Shown here piece after piece: positions 43,281-52,806 of a DNA stretch of 64,000 nt (its first letter is position 1; every line of letters starts with the position of its first letter). Source of the DNA: G11 sp947167445. GTDB lineage: Bacteria > Bacillota > Clostridia > Lachnospirales > Lachnospiraceae. Made by a program: the position numbers and the translations under genes. The DNA lies in the NCBI GenBank assembly GCA_947167445.1, contig CAMVID010000008.1, positions 1-64,000 on the forward strand, given 5' to 3'. The notes below the pieces were generated by a model. That model saw only the letters and a list, made by a program, of their open reading frames with translations, had not been told where the DNA came from and searched no databases.

Positions 43281-46200
43281 TTATTCACCTGTGGTCTGAA
43301 CTGTTTCAGTCTTTACCCTGGTATCAAGGTCTCCCAAAAGTCCGCCTGTGCCGCTTCTATACTGAATCTTTACGTCATACCACTGATCCGAATCGATGGA
43401 TGAGGAAGACCAGTCAAATGTCTTGGTAAATGATGAACTCTTCGCCTCATCCTCAGATACTTCAATTCCGCTCTCGGTTGTGGTGTAAACCATGGTTCCA
43501 TTTGAGTTATATGCCGTAAGGACAATCTTTCTGACGTTAGCGAAGTTACTGAGGTTGTAGAATTCAATCTCCAATCTGTCCACCGTAGCGTCGGAACCAA
43601 TCGATGCCGTGGCTGCCGATCCTGTGCTTACGGTAGCTTCGCTGAATACCAGTACATCTCCTTCAGTCTCATCAAATCGTCCGTTGTTGTTAAGGTCTGC
43701 CTGACCCTCCACTCTTACGATGTAATCACCGGGATCCACATCGTTAAAGGTAACGGTTTCGTACTCTGCTCCACCGGAGTTTGTAAGAACTACATTTTGT
43801 GAGCCCACAGCATTATCTGTATCTGTTCTCTTGTAGAGACTTACTGTGTACGTTCCGTCAAGGATTGCCTTTTGTGAATCCGTGCAAGTAACCGAAGCAT
43901 TGATATTATTCTCCGAAGGAGTAGCTGTCAGCCTGAAGTCAGGAAGTGTAAGACTTGTGGGTGTCTGCACAGGAAGGATGGTGAAGCCCAATTCTTCGTC
44001 GGGATCACTGTCATCCACTGCCCAAACTCGAACGGTATATGTGCTCCCCAGATAGAATCTTCCTGTTCCGGGGTTCATTGTTGTGCTGAAGGGATTATTC
44101 TGATCCGCTCTCTGGCTGTAGTACTGATATCCGGGATCACCAAGTTTATCTATGGTTCCTTCTGCCACAACACTGCCGTTATCAATATCTGTTCCGCTTA
44201 CAATCTTGTACTTGACCGTCATGCCGGTACCCTCATCACCGGGGATGCCAAATCCGAAGGATACTGTCTTATCATCGTAGGCATTGTATGAATAGCTGGG
44301 TCCGGTTACTCCGATATTTATGTATTTAAGTGTTTTAAATGTGTACTGAACATTAACTCTTTCTTTGTCAGGATCAATACTGTACAAAGGACGCTCATTT
44401 CCGGCGTTGTCGTATGTAAAGAACAAAACGCCGTAGTTGGTCTCGGTGGACAGCTTTCTGAGCCTCAAAGTAAAGTTATTGTTCGTAACCGTAATATAAG
44501 TCTGATTCTTAAACTCTGTTGTGTCATAGTCAGGAGTTGAAGCATCTGTGCTTACCTCGAAGAATTCTCCTCTGTCGTCGGAATTCTTTTTAAGTTTTAC
44601 GACTGTGTCAGCGCCGCTCTTCTGAATCAGCTTCGCATAGATTCTGTCGGTACTTACTCCGTGAAGAGACATCTCAAGGGTTGCGGACTTGGCACCTGCG
44701 GTAATTCTTTCCTGTCTGATTGCTGCAACTACAGTACCCATGGTAATGTTAAGGGTCTTGTTGCTTGTGTCGGTTCCGTCATATATACCAAAGTCAAATG
44801 CGCTCTTTGCCAATTTCTCTGCAACGTAGTAGTTCTCTCCTATGTGAATACCGTTCTCATCGAAGGTAAATCCGCTTAAAGGTGCGGTTTCAAACTGGGA
44901 GTTTGAAACAAGAGCGTTGTAGTAATACCTCTGGTCCATGATGGCACTTGATCTGTTGCCGGGGTTGGATGTTACATTAAGTCCGCCGCCTGCAACATTT
45001 CCGGGAATTACCATGGAGCCCAATGTGGTAGCTCCAAGGCCATAGGTTGTCGTCCAGTTACTATCCTCTCTCTGTATATATTTTGTTGTTCCGTCACTGA
45101 CGTTCACTCTTCTTAAAGCAAACAGGTTCTCACGCTCGGTACTTGACTCGTAGAAGGTTCCCTTGTCGTAGTCATCCATAAGACCTTCGTAATCATCGAA
45201 TCCCGAAGATTTTGTGGAATAATAGCCGTTTACGCTGACGCTTAAGTTTGTTCCAGGACTGAACTTGGCAGCAAGAGGTCCCTGATCAACATATGCGTAT
45301 CCATAAGGAGTTGCACTTCCTGACAGTTCTCCTCTGTCAACCACGTATACAGGATCGTAAATAACACTGTCATTACCATCACTGAATACAACTCTAAATG
45401 CAGAGAACTTATCCAAATCCGTTCCCATGAACGTCAGTCTGTATCTGTAGTTACCTTCGTTTACAAGAGGTGCCACAGTTCCGTCAGAAAGTTTATCCGC
45501 TGCGTTATCATTTGTGGTCCATGTGAGACCCTTAAGATAAATATTGTTTGCGGATATGGTCTGAGTCTGGAAATGCTGAACCGGCTTGGATGTAATATAT
45601 TTTGTTGCTTCCGAAGCGGCTGACAAGGTCTTGTAGGGAATTCCAACACTATAGTAAATTCCGTCTGTACCAAGTCCGTCAATTGTCAGTGCCTTAAAGT
45701 CGTTATTGTTTCTGTATCCGTCGGTATCATCCATTCCCGGTACATTTACAGTTGATTTGGTTGTTGATGTAGCTACCCCGGCATATGTATTGGCCTTTGT
45801 AATTTCAAACGCCGCTTTGCCCGCATTGTCTGTAATGATTGCTTTATCCGGGTCAATAATTCTGTAATTCCAAATGTCTTTTCCGTTCTCTGAGGAGAGA
45901 GGATATCTCTCAGCTACGGGTGTCTGCATGTCAAGGGATATTACAGCGGATCTGTACAAAGGAACAGGTGTACTTCCGTATGCGCAATCAGGGTAGAAAT
46001 GATCGTTATCGGGATCGATACAAGGGGTGATTGTATGATCAGCCAATACCCTGTATGCGATGATATATCTCTTACCTCTGGTCAAAATATCTTGATCTTC
46101 TGCACTGCTTCCGTCAGGCTTCTTCCAGGTCATTACATATGAGCCAACACTCTTTGTACCCTTGAAGTAAAGCTCTGTGTCACGAACGCCGTACTCCATA

Positions 46201-49200
46201 CCATCTCTTGTATGTTCACCAACAAGAACCAGATTACACTTCACATCTGTTCCGTATGTGTAGGTTCCGTCAGGGTTTGCCGTAACAGTAGCTATACCTT
46301 CTGAAAAATCATCGGGTGCCTTAGGATAAATAAGCTGGTTGGATGCAATGTCATAATTATCATCAAGTTCATAGATGTAGTAATAAATCTTGTTTACATC
46401 CGCGTATCCGTAATCTGCTCTGAATCGGAGTCCAACCACTGTGCTGCCGTCAATTCCGTCTTCCGAATAGCCTATAGCCGCTGCGGAATTGGGAAGAGCA
46501 TCTACAACAACCTGTCTGTTGGGATTGTTGGCCTGTACGTGTTTCTTTGAGATTCCGAATCTGATAACGTTCTCGCCTTCCTTGAAGGGAATTGTGTTAC
46601 CACTTCCGCCGGTTCCGTCTGCAAGATTAAGGGTGTAGTCGTATGCTCCGATGACCTTAATCTTGAACTCTCCGCCTGAGAAAAGGGCGTTATCGTTGTT
46701 ATCAATACCAAAGTCTGAAGGAGTGATTTCAAATACCGATGTGTCACTTGCAGCTTCCGAATCTTTAATTGTAAGGCCCTTACTTTCTTCAGGCCCCGTA
46801 AGCTCTGCGTCAGGGTTGTATTCTGTCTTATCACGTCCAATGAATGCAGTGTCCTTGAAATAAGAGTCATGGGATCTTGTATCTCCGTCCGCAAGAACCG
46901 TTGCATTACCAACGATTCTCTCAAGCCCCGAATCCTCCACATGAATAAGCTGTAGTTCCAGCCTTTCAAGTACGGATGCAGAATATTGAGCCTGTCCGAT
47001 TTCATCCGCGTCTTCCGAAAGAGATGTGACGTTAATGCTGTATCTGAAAGCAGATTGGGGATTGGCAAGTCTTCTTGCAGCCAAAGCTAAGGGCTTATGA
47101 GTCTTGGTATTAACTCTGGTGCCCGTAAAGTATGTGCTTGCTTCGGCACCAGTAATGTTTCCGTCCCCGTTTGTATCCTGGGGACCGCTTAATATCAATG
47201 TGTAAACGGAATCCTGATGAAGCCCCTCTTTCTTGAAGGGAATGAGCCAGTAGTTTCCGTTAGACTTGATGATATCTCCCCATTCAGTTGTATAGTTCGT
47301 TTCGTAATTATCCTTGTACTTAAGTGTGTATGTATCCGCATACTCACCGGAAATGGCAAGTACAAGGGGATTGGTGCCTCCTATATGCTGAAGGACCGAT
47401 GTGTTGTTCCAGTTACTTGATATATCTCCTGTACCATCTGTGATTTTGATGAATCCGGAAATTGTATCCGCACTCTGCTGATTCTCATCAATCAGAAGTT
47501 CAACCATAAGATCCGTGTTAACCGCGCTTAAGTCAGATACGTTGGAGAACAGTGTTGATATCTCCATATCTTTCTCGTTATCGTTGAACATTACGGTTAC
47601 GCGTGCTCTGTAGACATCCAAATCTCCCGAAGGAATGGAGAATGTATGCCCTGAAAGCTGAGTCAAATCCTTAGAGTATGTGGCAACAAGTTCATCCATT
47701 GACCCGGTCTGAAGAGCACTGGATATATCTGAATCCTTAAATAAATCGATTCGATAACTTGATATTCCGCAATCAGGATCCGCAATGGGATTAAGGTTTA
47801 CCGTAATGGTATGGTTCTTGTCATTGGAGGTGATGGTAGGTGTCATAAGTGCTACCGATCTCCTCTCTCCAAAAGTGGCGGTTGCGGTATAAATCTCGTA
47901 ATCGTAAGGTGTTTCCTTAAGAGTCTTTAGCTCTACTTCGCTTCCGTCTGTGGGAATGAGTTCATTATTCACAACTACATTTCCAAGTTCCGCATAATAA
48001 GTTGTATTGCTTTTTACATCAGTAAACGAGTTAGTTCTGCCTGAGGTACCGGGGGCAGGGTTTGTATCATTTACTACAAATGTTGCTCCTGTGCTGGTGC
48101 AATTAAACAAAGCGATAGTCTGCTTTTGGCCGTTGTCATCGTAGTAGAAGAATCTTACGTTATAACTGTCTACCTGACCGGTTACTTTGGTTACGGCCGA
48201 TATCTCAGTGTCCGTAACATAATCCTTTGTGATTCCTATTCCCAAAGGTTCCGTTCTGAAAATCTTCTGGAAAAGGATTCCGGTTTGAGGGCTTTCTCCC
48301 TTGCCCGGTAAGTATTCGCCTTCAACAACAAGAACGTACTCTCTGTCTGCATTTAATCCACTGAAGGTCAATGCTCCACTGCCACTTTCTATCTTGGCAC
48401 CAAGTTCCAGCTGCTTGTTTTCCTTGTCTGTGCCTGCTACCAGTTGCATGGTTTCTCTGTCATAAACCTTTACCTTGGCACTTCCGGCTGTAAGGGTATT
48501 GTCCGGATCTTCCATGTTGAAATTCATGGTGGCACTTCCGGGAGTTACCGAATAGCTTCTGTTATTATCGCCTGAATTCACCCTGATCTCAGGTCTTGAA
48601 TAAAGGTCAACAGATTGAAGCTGGCTTGCACTTGCTGCAGTATCTGCATCTTTGCCGGCTATACCTTCGGCACCGTCATAGCCCATGATTCCGGTGTCAC
48701 CTTCAACACCGTCTTTGCCGAGTCCGCCGGTGGAACCCATGGCGCCTTCAGAGCCCGCTTCTCCTTCTCCGCCTTCTTCGCCTTCCTTTCCTTCCTCTCC
48801 GGCTTCACCCTGCTCGCCGTCGGTTCCGTCGGTACCGTTTACACCGTCCTTACCGTTTATGACGTTGAATGTAGGAATAGTAGGGCCGTCTTCTATGTTT
48901 TCATCTATGTCGATGTAGCTGTCATCATCAATTGTCATGTCGTCAAGAGAAAGAACCGCTTCTCCGTCTACCATGAAATTCTTGCCAACAAGGTTAAGCT
49001 CTGCACCGCCCCTTGTGACAAGTGTGCTATCTGCGGCAACTGTCTGATATGTTCCTGACTGATGGGAAATTCGAACGATACCGTTGTCAACGTAAGTAAG
49101 CTGAACATAATCAGAGAACTGAACATCATCGCCGGAAGTTTTAAGCGTTACATCAGGGGATAAAAGCATGTAGTCCCGGTCTGAAATCTTCCAGATGAAT

Positions 49201-49643
49201 TCTGTTATGTTCATGGCTTCGCCGCGGCTGCTCATTTCGTAGGCGCCGCCGTTTTTTACAAGAACGGTGTTCTTTGAAAGGCTGTAATAGCCATAATTAG
49301 ATTCCGTTATTTCGGAAACGTCCATAATAACGCCCTTTTTGAAGGATCCAAGGGAGCCGTCATTATAGTGAATAAAATGGTCCGAATCAATTAATTCATT
49401 CGTTCCTGTTGCGTCTTTAAAGGAAATCTGAGTACCATACTTCTCTTTATACTTGGTGCCCTGAGTGAAGTAATACTCCATATTAACGTTGTCGGTAACA
49501 AACTCTTCATCCGATGGATCGAGAATAAAACCGTCAGCGACAAAAGTTCTGGTGTTTCTGGCATTATTGACCGCAGATAGCACAGCAAGCCCCGCACCCA
49601 AAGCCAATACTGCAGCCAAAATAAACATAATACCCTTCTTCAT
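43281..49643 (-). CDS. Anchored 2120-residue surface protein with collagen-like and FN3-like domains
   Basis: One membrane helix (residues 5-24, MFILAAVLALGAGLAVL) is followed by a beta domain up to about 255. A collagen-like run of about 23 G-X-Y triplets follows (257-330; GKDGVNGTDGTDGEQGEAG and acidic variants), and then roughly 1780 residues that look like many fibronectin-III/Ig-like beta sandwiches, with repeated AxLxxLxPxxxY-type patterns (for example GLNADREYVLVVEG, LEPGKNY-like). There is no LPXTG motif and no C-terminal helix. It is the first gene of the operon, with AAGGAG before the ATG. A collagen-like triple helix would make the protein a trimer. Its job is unknown. Confidence 0.85.
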   Translation of the reverse strand: MKKGIMFILAAVLALGAGLAVLSAVNNARNTRTFVADGFILDPSDEEFVTDNVNMEYYFTQGTKYKEKYGTQISFKDATGTNELIDSDHFIHYNDGSLGSFKKGVIMDVSEITESNYGYYSLSKNTVLVKNGGAYEMSSRGEAMNITEFIWKISDRDYMLLSPDVTLKTSGDDVQFSDYVQLTYVDNGIVRISHQSGTYQTVAADSTLVTRGGAELNLVGKNFMVDGEAVLSLDDMTIDDDSYIDIDENIEDGPTIPTFNVINGKDGVNGTDGTDGEQGEAGEEGKEGEEGGEGEAGSEGAMGSTGGLGKDGVEGDTGIMGYDGAEGIAGKDADTAASASQLQSVDLYSRPEIRVNSGDNNRSYSVTPGSATMNFNMEDPDNTLTAGSAKVKVYDRETMQLVAGTDKENKQLELGAKIESGSGALTFSGLNADREYVLVVEGEYLPGKGESPQTGILFQKIFRTEPLGIGITKDYVTDTEISAVTKVTGQVDSYNVRFFYYDDNGQKQTIALFNCTSTGATFVVNDTNPAPGTSGRTNSFTDVKSNTTYYAELGNVVVNNELIPTDGSEVELKTLKETPYDYEIYTATATFGERRSVALMTPTITSNDKNHTITVNLNPIADPDCGISSYRIDLFKDSDISSALQTGSMDELVATYSKDLTQLSGHTFSIPSGDLDVYRARVTVMFNDNEKDMEISTLFSNVSDLSAVNTDLMVELLIDENQQSADTISGFIKITDGTGDISSNWNNTSVLQHIGGTNPLVLAISGEYADTYTLKYKDNYETNYTTEWGDIIKSNGNYWLIPFKKEGLHQDSVYTLILSGPQDTNGDGNITGAEASTYFTGTRVNTKTHKPLALAARRLANPQSAFRYSINVTSLSEDADEIGQAQYSASVLERLELQLIHVEDSGLERIVGNATVLADGDTRSHDSYFKDTAFIGRDKTEYNPDAELTGPEESKGLTIKDSEAASDTSVFEITPSDFGIDNNDNALFSGGEFKIKVIGAYDYTLNLADGTGGSGNTIPFKEGENVIRFGISKKHVQANNPNRQVVVDALPNSAAAIGYSEDGIDGSTVVGLRFRADYGYADVNKIYYYIYELDDNYDIASNQLIYPKAPDDFSEGIATVTANPDGTYTYGTDVKCNLVLVGEHTRDGMEYGVRDTELYFKGTKSVGSYVMTWKKPDGSSAEDQDILTRGKRYIIAYRVLADHTITPCIDPDNDHFYPDCAYGSTPVPLYRSAVISLDMQTPVAERYPLSSENGKDIWNYRIIDPDKAIITDNAGKAAFEITKANTYAGVATSTTKSTVNVPGMDDTDGYRNNNDFKALTIDGLGTDGIYYSVGIPYKTLSAASEATKYITSKPVQHFQTQTISANNIYLKGLTWTTNDNAADKLSDGTVAPLVNEGNYRYRLTFMGTDLDKFSAFRVVFSDGNDSVIYDPVYVVDRGELSGSATPYGYAYVDQGPLAAKFSPGTNLSVSVNGYYSTKSSGFDDYEGLMDDYDKGTFYESSTERENLFALRRVNVSDGTTKYIQREDSNWTTTYGLGATTLGSMVIPGNVAGGGLNVTSNPGNRSSAIMDQRYYYNALVSNSQFETAPLSGFTFDENGIHIGENYYVAEKLAKSAFDFGIYDGTDTSNKTLNITMGTVVAAIRQERITAGAKSATLEMSLHGVSTDRIYAKLIQKSGADTVVKLKKNSDDRGEFFEVSTDASTPDYDTTEFKNQTYITVTNNNFTLRLRKLSTETNYGVLFFTYDNAGNERPLYSIDPDKERVNVQYTFKTLKYINIGVTGPSYSYNAYDDKTVSFGFGIPGDEGTGMTVKYKIVSGTDIDNGSVVAEGTIDKLGDPGYQYYSQRADQNNPFSTTMNPGTGRFYLGSTYTVRVWAVDDSDPDEELGFTILPVQTPTSLTLPDFRLTATPSENNINASVTCTDSQKAILDGTYTVSLYKRTDTDNAVGSQNVVLTNSGGAEYETVTFNDVDPGDYIVRVEGQADLNNNGRFDETEGDVLVFSEATVSTGSAATASIGSDATVDRLEIEFYNLSNFANVRKIVLTAYNSNGTMVYTTTESGIEVSEDEAKSSSFTKTFDWSSSSIDSDQWYDVKIQYRSGTGGLLGDLDTRVKTETVQTTGE

Positions 49644-50009
49644 AGTAAAACTCCTTTTGGTCTTCCTTTTCGGACATAATTATGCAAAGGCATCAAAATT
49701 AGAGGGTCTAAAAAAGTCTAAACCCATACAATGTCCGCATATTTGGTTTGAAAAAAATTGGAAAATGGTTCCCTTCTTAAACCGAAACGATTTGACTATT
49801 TAATGTCTAGTCAAAAAGACCGTAAAGAGATGAATTTGCAACTCCCCATAAAAAGTTATTAATTATCTCTCAAAACTCCCACTTTATTTCATCAGATTTT
49901 TGCATCAAAAAAAAGTGAATTTTTTTACATTTTAGGGGGACAAATTTTACTTAATCGTTTAAGTTCTGTAATAATTTTGTAATATTTATTCAAAACAGGG
50001 TAATTTTTT
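49644..50009. promoter_or_regulatory. Leader/promoter region of the rotary ATPase operon
   Basis: This 366-base AT-rich gap has no gene. It contains two palindromes: TTTGACTA-N9-TAGTCAAA at 49791-49815 and ACTTAA-TCGT-TTAAGT at 49949-49964. Either could be an operator. I could not find a promoter with both good boxes. TTGATG, 16 bases, TAAAGT at about 49880-49910 (minus strand) is the best weak candidate. No known riboswitch motif was recognised. The leader is therefore probably 200 bases or longer. Confidence 0.4.
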
Positions 50010-50039
50010 AAAAAAATGACAGGGACATGGTCCCTGTCA
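50010..50039 (-). terminator. Terminator of the phosphate transporter / GGDEF unit
   Basis: TGACAGGGAC and GTCCCTGTCA pair around a three-base loop, followed by seven T on the minus strand. It separates the four-gene unit from the ATPase operon. Confidence 0.92.
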
Positions 50040-50052
50040 AATAATTTTATAA

Positions 50053-50712
50053 CTATTCCCCTATACCGAAAATGCAAATCAGCTTGGATCGGCCCTTATT
50101 GATGCTGCCAAGCATAACTTCAACAGAAGGAAATGGCCCCATTGGTGCGCCGTTTCCGTACACATTGTGGGCAATAAGGCCCGACATTTCCCTGTTAACA
50201 TTAATGGTGTGGATCTGCCTTTTGATATTGTCCTTATCGTTATAGATGGTCAAAATAAAGGTGTCATATAAGGGTTCAATCCGCCTGATCTCCGATTCAT
50301 CCCGGGCAAAATCACACTTATACCCGTTCTTTGAAAAGAAGTCCAGCAGGGCCTTGGGAGACGTCCCAAATCGCCCGCCGAAAATCATTCCGTCCTTCTC
50401 AAATTCAGAAATCAGTTTTGGCAACGAGAAGCCTGAAATACCACCGAGCCTTACAAGTGCATTATAAGCCGCGATTATCTCGCATCCCGAAAAAGCCAGA
50501 TTCTTTTTCCCAAAAGAAACGTCCTTCAAGTCCTTCTGATTCTCAATGAACCCTTCAATCCCGTTAGCGGCAAAGAACTCCTCATTCTTCTTGTAATGAT
50601 CCTTTATTTTTCTCTTGCTTATATGGGCTATCCTTCTTAAGAATTCCATAAAGCCCAAAACTGTCTTATTACTTACGTGTCTTGGAATAAAAGCCAAGAA
50701 CCCCTTAAACAT
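50053..50712 (-). CDS. Putative C39-like cysteine peptidase
   Basis: The 219-residue protein has the segment FSGCEIIAAYNALVRLGG near residue 75, which looks like the catalytic Cys helix of C39-like peptidases. HTINVN near 168 and HNVYG near 182 are candidates for the catalytic His. I recall Lachnospiraceae proteins with GCEIIATYNAL that are annotated this way, often near peptide-related genes. There is no signal peptide. The gene follows the diguanylate cyclase gene by two bases and ends at a strong terminator. Substrate unknown, and the assignment is moderate because I cannot check the fold. Confidence 0.5.
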   Translation of the reverse strand: MFKGFLAFIPRHVSNKTVLGFMEFLRRIAHISKRKIKDHYKKNEEFFAANGIEGFIENQKDLKDVSFGKKNLAFSGCEIIAAYNALVRLGGISGFSLPKLISEFEKDGMIFGGRFGTSPKALLDFFSKNGYKCDFARDESEIRRIEPLYDTFILTIYNDKDNIKRQIHTINVNREMSGLIAHNVYGNGAPMGPFPSVEVMLGSINKGRSKLICIFGIGE

Positions 50713-50714
50713 AT

Positions 50715-52781
50715 TTACTGCTCCGTCTCATAAAATGAATACTTGTTTGTACCGCTTCCCTTGCAGGTGTACATGGCGGTATCCGCAAGTCTATATATTT
50801 CCTCATAATTTCTTGCTTCTTCGCTGTCACAAAGAATCGCACCTACACTGACGCTTACCTTCAGATCATCTATGCCGTCAATGCTGATATCATTTATAAA
50901 CTCAAACAAACGCTCAAGACATTTTATACCGACTTTCATATCTGAGATATCTGCTCCGAAAACTGCAAACTCATCGCCGCCGATACGGGCCAGGATATCC
51001 TTTCGTCTGAATGCCTTCTTTAAGCATCCTGCTATGCCTATAAGTACCTTATCACCAATGGGATGTCCGTAGTTATCATTGATATGTTTAAAGTCATTTA
51101 TATCAATGATGCAGAACATTCCGTCAACATTCTTCTTGATGAACTGTTCTATTCTCTTTTGTCCGCTGTCTCTGTTAAGTAATCCCGTAAGGCTGTCTGT
51201 TTCGGAGAGGATTACAAGTTTTTGCTCCATCTCCTTGTTGGATGTAATATCAGCCAAAGAGGTAATGATAACTGAGTTTCTGTTGGAGAGAACCGTCAGC
51301 TTTGAGTCGGCCTTAATATATGTGCTTCTGCCGCCTATATGATAAACCGGGTACTCATAGGAGATTTCATCCCCTTCCTCCTTGAGTTTTCTAATTTTCT
51401 CCCTTATGATCTTGGCTGAGTCCTTAAGCACATCCGCCACCACATCCGGAAAGATATCGTTCATCATAATGTTCAAAGGCATATCAAAGATATCTGAGGC
51501 TGCCTCATTACATATGATGATACGGTTATCCATATCCGTAACTATTACTCCGCCGGATTGCATATGCAGCATTTCCGCATAAATCTCGTTCTGATTCTCC
51601 AGAGCCTCCTGAAGAGCCTTTCTGTATTCCAGCTCTTTCCTCTCAAGATTTCTGATATCCCTTTTTCTCTTAAGCTCCTGTCTCTCTCTGGCATCAACAT
51701 TCTTGACGCCTACCATAACCGTACTTTGATTCAGGTCCTTCTGAGACTTAACAAACTTCGTCTCGTAGTACAGAATTGCACCGCCGAGAACAATTCGATA
51801 AACAATGGTAAACTTCCCGTTTTCCTCAAGTTCCCTCACAACATTTTCTCTTGTAAGGTTCTCCTCCATGTAGCTGACGTCATCACCGTAAATTGCCTTC
51901 TTAATCATTTCGCCGCAATCCGCGAAGAAATCATCTCCCTCGGTCTTTAACTGCAGCATTTCATAGAACTTGGTGTTACTGAAGGACTTATAGGTATTGT
52001 TTTCCATGTTGACCCAGAAAATAATGTCATATTCATCAGACAGGGCATTGATAACCATGATTCTTGCTTCATTTTCTCTCTGATGTTCAAGGTATACTTC
52101 ATTCTCTGTCTCTATGGAAATGTTATAAATAACAACTGCGACACCGCATATCATAATTGCCACTGCGTAGAAAGGAAGCATCGGCAAAACAAACTGGATA
52201 ACAGCTCCCAATAAAAGGAGAACCGTTGAAGCTATCACGACCAGGCTTCGCATTTTCTCAAATGCCTTTGTCTCTTTTCTGTAGTGGTTTATGGTATTAA
52301 GAATCACAAAGATATAATAAAATACATAAACCAGGACCAGGCCAATGGTGTACAGGTTATATTTCACCGAGCCGTCGGGATTAAACTCAAAGAAATAGCT
52401 TGTGGATATATTGATGGCTATTACCTGGTATCCGATGAGGGCCGGAACGCCGTCAACGATGTAAAGTTTCCTGTCTCTGTTTTGCATTATCATAAACAGG
52501 TGGGCCGAGGCATATTCGTACCACATAAACTCTACCAGTATTCCGAAGCAAAGACTAGCGTAGAACACTGTCCTTTTGGCATCGTAGAGCATATTGTTTA
52601 TTGCGTAAACAGAAAAGCCCCACACACCGTCAAACAGTGTGTAGAGCAAAGAAACGCATAAAAATCCCGCAAAAAATCTGATGTTCAGATTCTTTCTTCT
52701 TATTCTGATAACCCTGAAGAGTACCGGAATAAGTACGAGTATTACCATGGCTGAAGTGATGATGTAAGTACGGCTTGTCAT
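50715..52781 (-). CDS. Membrane diguanylate cyclase with PAS domain
   Basis: The N-terminal 220 residues form about seven membrane helices of the kind found in membrane histidine kinases and cyclases. A coiled coil and two PAS-like regions follow (the clearer one at about 415-525: SGGVIVTDMDNRIIICNEAA). The GGDEF domain is at about 535-688, with signature RIGGDEFAVF. RRKD lies five residues before it, which is a proper RxxD inhibitory site. The product should make cyclic di-GMP and be product-inhibited. No EAL domain or c-di-GMP receptor is visible in the window. It is cotranscribed with the nuclease-fold gene upstream and the peptidase gene downstream. Confidence 0.92.
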   Translation of the reverse strand: MTSRTYIITSAMVILVLIPVLFRVIRIRRKNLNIRFFAGFLCVSLLYTLFDGVWGFSVYAINNMLYDAKRTVFYASLCFGILVEFMWYEYASAHLFMIMQNRDRKLYIVDGVPALIGYQVIAINISTSYFFEFNPDGSVKYNLYTIGLVLVYVFYYIFVILNTINHYRKETKAFEKMRSLVVIASTVLLLLGAVIQFVLPMLPFYAVAIMICGVAVVIYNISIETENEVYLEHQRENEARIMVINALSDEYDIIFWVNMENNTYKSFSNTKFYEMLQLKTEGDDFFADCGEMIKKAIYGDDVSYMEENLTRENVVRELEENGKFTIVYRIVLGGAILYYETKFVKSQKDLNQSTVMVGVKNVDARERQELKRKRDIRNLERKELEYRKALQEALENQNEIYAEMLHMQSGGVIVTDMDNRIIICNEAASDIFDMPLNIMMNDIFPDVVADVLKDSAKIIREKIRKLKEEGDEISYEYPVYHIGGRSTYIKADSKLTVLSNRNSVIITSLADITSNKEMEQKLVILSETDSLTGLLNRDSGQKRIEQFIKKNVDGMFCIIDINDFKHINDNYGHPIGDKVLIGIAGCLKKAFRRKDILARIGGDEFAVFGADISDMKVGIKCLERLFEFINDISIDGIDDLKVSVSVGAILCDSEEARNYEEIYRLADTAMYTCKGSGTNKYSFYETEQ

Positions 52782-52806
52782 AAATAACGGGCTCCTTTCA
52801 AGTCAA

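Noticed and set aside
49644..50009. A c-di-GMP riboswitch in front of the ATPase operon, suggested by the nearby GGDEF gene
   Set aside because: I looked for the conserved GEMM core and tetraloop-receptor elements and did not see them.
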